From Dehalococcoidia bacterium UBA1151 (lineage in GTDB: Bacteria > Chloroflexota > Dehalococcoidia > Lucifugimonadales > Lucifugimonadaceae), in contig DBZV01000207.1 of assembly GCA_002311865.1 (NCBI GenBank), positions 343 to 9,620 on the forward strand: DNA of 9,278 nucleotides. The letters run 5' to 3'. Shown here one piece after another: positions 6,652 to 9,278 of this stretch. Position numbers and translations under genes: made by a program. The stretch's first letter is position 1, and each line of letters opens with the position of its first letter. A model generated the notes under the pieces. It made no database searches. It was given only the letters and a program-made list of their open reading frames with translations, and had not been told where the DNA came from.

Positions 6652-6669
6652 TGTTAATTCGGGATTAAA
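6652..6669 (-). promoter_or_regulatory. Candidate Pho box upstream of pstS
   Basis: On the minus strand the site reads TTTAATC-CCGA-ATTAACA, two 7-bp units with an 11-bp period. It aligns without gaps to the site upstream of pstC, giving a shared pattern TTTAAYC-N2GA-RTTAACR. It starts 7 nt past the phoR stop, in the 186-bp gap before pstS, where a phosphate-controlled promoter is expected. A TATTAA hexamer at 6610-6615 is a possible -10 element but is farther from the box than usual. Confidence 0.6.
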
Positions 6670-6676
6670 TGAAATG

Positions 6677-8422
6677 TCATGCAGGCGACTCCGATGGGAG
6701 CGAAATACGGAACTCCGCCCCCTCGCCCGGAACGCTGATAACCGTGGCCGATCCTCCTTGCGCCTCCGCGATGTGGCGGACGATAGCCAACCCCAGTCCG
6801 CTTCCACCGGACGACCTGGATTGATCAGCCTTATAGAACCGCTCGAACACATGCGGCAGGTCTGAGGCCTCAATCCCCTCCCCTTCATCTCGTACGCTCA
6901 ATATGAGCGAACCGTCCGACTCTTTCCATGCGGTAACCGTGATCTTCGACCCTTCTGTTGATGCTTTCAGCGCGTTGGAAAGTAGATTGGTGATCGCTTC
7001 AGTGATACGGAGCTCGTCAACCCCGTGAGATACGTCGCCGATTCCAGAGTCATCAATATCGATTCCTGAGTTGACCGCCTGTGGCGTAATTTGATTGATC
7101 GCCAATTGAACAATTCGCCGCACGCTCTGAACCTCGATATTCAGCGGCTCCACGCCGCTTTCGATGCGTGATAACTCAAGCATCTCCGAAATCAGGATGT
7201 CCATCCGCTCCGTATCCGCAGCCATCCGCGCCAGGAACTCCTGCGCTACTTCCGGATTGTCGATTGCGCCTGTCTGAAGCGTTTCAACCGACGCCTTGAT
7301 CGCCGTGAGCGGCGTCCTCAACTCGTGTGAGGCGTTGGAGACGAACTCACGACGTGTGATATCCAGCCTGTGCGAGTCGGTGGTGTCTCGCAGGATCATC
7401 ATGCTGCGGCGACCCGGAATATCTCTGATCTCTGGCAATGGAATGGCGATCGCGTAGATAAAGCGCCGGGAATCCAGGAAGTCGATTTCGCTTTGCCGCC
7501 GTTCACCTGCCTCCAGGGACTCGGTCGCAAGCTGGTTCAATTCATAGTTGCGATTGAGCGCGTACAGAGGTTGGCCCACCACGAAATCATCGGGCGCCTC
7601 CAGCATCTCGCGCGCTACTGGATTCGCAAGCAGAACAATTCGATCTTCGTCCACGACAATGACGCCATCAGACATCGATTCCAGAATCGATTGCAATCGA
7701 TTCCGCTCCTGACTCTCGCGTGCAAGCAATCCATTCAGTTGAGCGGCCATCTCATTCACGGCGTTGGCAAGCTGCTCCACTTCTTGAGGCGGCTCCGGCC
7801 TGAGGCGGTGATCCAGGTCGCCCGACGCCACAAGGCGAGCGCCCTGCGTGACCGTGCCGATGGAGCGGGTGAGACGGCCAGAAAGAAGCGTGGCGAACAC
7901 AATGGAGCCAACGACCACAAAGATCCCGCCCAGCGCCGCCTCAGCTCGCAGGCTCCTGATCGAATCGGTTGCCTTGGAGGTCGGAATCACTACTCGCACT
8001 TGTAATCCCGGCGCGTCGAGAACTATCGAAGGCCTTACCGCCACTGACACTTCTGTGGCAAGTACGGGGTCGTTCAGCCGCTGCGTCCCATCGCTGGAAA
8101 CGAACTCAGCGCGACCTGAGTAGTTGACTCCCACCAGTGAAGTATCGTGGGAGTCTGCCAGGATGACATTATTGCTATCCAGCACCGTCACCCGGCCGCC
8201 CAGGGTTGCCGCGGTACGAATGACGAAACGCTGCTGGTCTCCCGATAGATCGGATATTCCGGAGGCCAACTCCGCCTGAGTCGCCACGCGCTCATCAAGC
8301 AGATCAAGCGCTCTTGACTCAGCATCTTGAATGACGAAGATGCTGACGGCGATCACGATAAGGGCGCTGAGTATCGCGGACGCGACCACGATGTGAAATC
8401 GTAGTGTCCAATGAAAAGTCAT
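6677..8422 (-). CDS. phoR: Phosphate sensor histidine kinase PhoR
   Basis: This is a membrane-bound sensor kinase of 581 residues that should phosphorylate the PhoB encoded just upstream. Domains in order: membrane helix 1 (about 9-31); an extracytoplasmic segment of about 130 residues (32-160); helix 2 (about 162-182); HAMP linker (183-235, with VASGDLDHRL); PAS domain (about 243-345, SMSDGVIVVDEDRIVLLANP); dimerisation domain with the phospho-acceptor His366 in SHELRTPLTAIK; and the HATPase domain with N box NLLSNALKAS (Asn483), G1 box DEGEGI (512-517), F box FERFYKAD (526-533) and G2 box GSGLGLA (540-546). All catalytic boxes are intact. Start: ATG 8422, 9 bp after the phoB stop, with only a weak AGG before it, so translation is probably coupled to phoB. 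The long outer segment resembles Gram-positive-type PhoR more than E. coli PhoR, whose outer part is very short. The assignment to phosphate rests on the neighbouring pst genes. Confidence 0.92.
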   Translation of the reverse strand: MTFHWTLRFHIVVASAILSALIVIAVSIFVIQDAESRALDLLDERVATQAELASGISDLSGDQQRFVIRTAATLGGRVTVLDSNNVILADSHDTSLVGVNYSGRAEFVSSDGTQRLNDPVLATEVSVAVRPSIVLDAPGLQVRVVIPTSKATDSIRSLRAEAALGGIFVVVGSIVFATLLSGRLTRSIGTVTQGARLVASGDLDHRLRPEPPQEVEQLANAVNEMAAQLNGLLARESQERNRLQSILESMSDGVIVVDEDRIVLLANPVAREMLEAPDDFVVGQPLYALNRNYELNQLATESLEAGERRQSEIDFLDSRRFIYAIAIPLPEIRDIPGRRSMMILRDTTDSHRLDITRREFVSNASHELRTPLTAIKASVETLQTGAIDNPEVAQEFLARMAADTERMDILISEMLELSRIESGVEPLNIEVQSVRRIVQLAINQITPQAVNSGIDIDDSGIGDVSHGVDELRITEAITNLLSNALKASTEGSKITVTAWKESDGSLILSVRDEGEGIEASDLPHVFERFYKADQSRSSGGSGLGLAIVRHIAEAQGGSATVISVPGEGAEFRISLPSESPA

Positions 8423-8431
8423 ACCTGAAGT

Positions 8432-9148
8432 CTAAGCGGTGTTAACTACAGGAGCGAATCTGTAGCCCAGCCCACGAACGGTTAGCACGTATTTTGGCGA
8501 CGATGGATCTTCCTCAATCTTCTGCCGCAGCCATCTGACATGGACGTCCACAGTCCGGGTATCTCCAGCGTAATCGTAACCCCAGACGTGCTGTAGCAGC
8601 TGATCGCGAGAAAAGGCGCGCCCGCGGTCCAGAACCAGGTACACCAGAAGGTCATACTCCTTGGGCCGCAGGTGGATAACCTCACCGCTCCGGGTTACCT
8701 CTCGGCCGGCCAGATCAATGACAATATCGCCAATTCCCACTCGCTCTTCAGGCTGCTCCTGGTCCTTCGCAGTGAGCATCTCTACGCGACGGAGCATCGC
8801 GGCAACCTTTGCCACTACCTCACGGACGCTGAAGGGCTTGATCATGTAGTCGTCGGCGCCAGTTTCAAGCCCGACAACCCTTTCGATCTCTTCTGCCCGT
8901 GCGGTCAGCATGAGAATTGGGACGGTATCGCCCTCTGCGCGCAGAGACCTGCAGACCTCCATCCCGCTCATGATTGGCAGCATCACATCGAGCACGATCA
9001 GGTTCGGCGTGCGCGAGCGGGCAAGCGTAAGAGCCTCAGCGCCATCCATGACTGCAATGACTTCATAGCCCTCCATCCCAAGGTTGTACTTGAGTGTCGC
9101 AAGGATGCTTGGATCATCCTCAACAAGAAGGACTCGCTTGCCACCCAC
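8432..9148 (-). CDS. phoB: Phosphate response regulator PhoB (OmpR family)
   Basis: This is a two-component response regulator that should bind Pho boxes and activate phosphate genes when phosphorylated by PhoR. From GTG 9148 the product has 238 residues. The receiver domain (about 4-120) has the acidic pair Asp11-Asp12, phospho-acceptor Asp54 (IVLDVMLP), Thr82 and Lys104 (MIKPF). The winged-helix DNA-binding domain (about 138-233) shows LRPKEYDLLVYL, the recognition-helix region TRTVDVHVRWLRQKI, and VRGLGYRF. The start at GTG 9148 is preferred because AGGAAG precedes it at the right spacing and the receiver fold begins at once. A TTG at 9208 would add 20 residues with no family likeness and no clear ribosome binding site. 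The gene leads the operon with phoR 9 bp downstream. RegX3/PhoP-type naming would fit equally well. Confidence 0.93.
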   Translation of the reverse strand: MGGKRVLLVEDDPSILATLKYNLGMEGYEVIAVMDGAEALTLARSRTPNLIVLDVMLPIMSGMEVCRSLRAEGDTVPILMLTARAEEIERVVGLETGADDYMIKPFSVREVVAKVAAMLRRVEMLTAKDQEQPEERVGIGDIVIDLAGREVTRSGEVIHLRPKEYDLLVYLVLDRGRAFSRDQLLQHVWGYDYAGDTRTVDVHVRWLRQKIEEDPSSPKYVLTVRGLGYRFAPVVNTA

Positions 9149-9221
9149 TGACTTCCTGGATTCGTTAACCGTGTTACTACTCCGCCCTCTGGTGGGAACA
9201 GTATGCAACCCCGCCGCCCGA

Positions 9222-9250
9222 ATTATCCCCCGGGATGAAGCGACTGTTTC
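9222..9250 (-). promoter_or_regulatory. Candidate sigma-70-type promoter for phoB
   Basis: On the minus strand, GATAAT (9227-9222) matches the -10 consensus at five of six positions. GAAACA (9250-9245) matches the -35 at three of six, with a 17-bp spacer. Transcription would begin near 9215, leaving a leader of about 65 nt before GTG 9148 and almost none before the alternative TTG at 9208, which supports the GTG start. Confidence 0.35.
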
Positions 9251-9278
9251 GCGCCCGCCGCCCCGCGGCCAGTGCCCG

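Noticed and set aside
7370..8005. A 211-codon plus-strand open frame antisense to phoR
   Set aside because: The minus-strand frame carries all histidine-kinase boxes, and the antisense translation has no recognisable domain.
1..9278. CRISPR arrays, insertion-sequence ends, transposase or integrase genes
   Set aside because: No regularly spaced repeats, terminal inverted repeats or transposase/integrase motifs were found on either strand.

Overview
The window holds two gene groups that converge on a gap of about 490 bases. On the minus strand, from 9148 down to 3552, lies a phosphate-starvation locus in the order phoB, phoR, pstS, pstC, pstA: a response regulator, its sensor kinase, a phosphate-binding lipoprotein and two permease subunits of the high-affinity phosphate ABC transporter. 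All five frames are open and carry the expected motifs. On the plus strand, from 349 to 3062, lies an accessory module: a cysteine-rich PDZ/LuxR-type regulator, a DUF1326 protein and a DUF2182 membrane protein. Its first and third genes are broken: a one-base frameshift in the regulator, and an amber codon plus a one-base frameshift in DUF2182. The DUF1326 gene between them is intact.

Organism: a bacterium of moderately high GC that uses GTG and TTG starts. The lipoprotein-type PstS, the PhoB/PhoR pair with an extracytoplasmic sensor and PAS domain, and the DUF1326/DUF2182 pairing would fit Chloroflexota or a neighbouring phylum. This is inference; no rRNA or marker gene is present to settle it.

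How it works together: PhoR senses phosphate status across the membrane and phosphorylates PhoB, which should switch on the transporter. Two similar 18-bp sites with an 11-bp repeat period (5511-5528 and 6652-6669) lie upstream of pstC and pstS and look like the PhoB boxes of this genome. PstS captures phosphate outside the membrane and PstC/PstA form the channel. The ATPase gene pstB, and phoU, which usually follow pstA, are absent. Where they would be expected there is a non-coding stretch that holds a diverged second copy of the pstA 3' end, exactly 300 bp away from the real one.

The accessory module is clearly richer in GC (sample lines near 70%) than the DNA on either side (about 45-58%). 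Together with the missing pstB, the duplicated pstA tail and the broken genes, this suggests a decaying island or rearrangement junction beside the pst operon. All three module proteins have clustered cysteines (regulator CxCxCPxC, DUF1326 CNCEVACPC, DUF2182 CLSQC and CLGCC), so a shared metal or thiol-redox role is the most interesting functional hypothesis.
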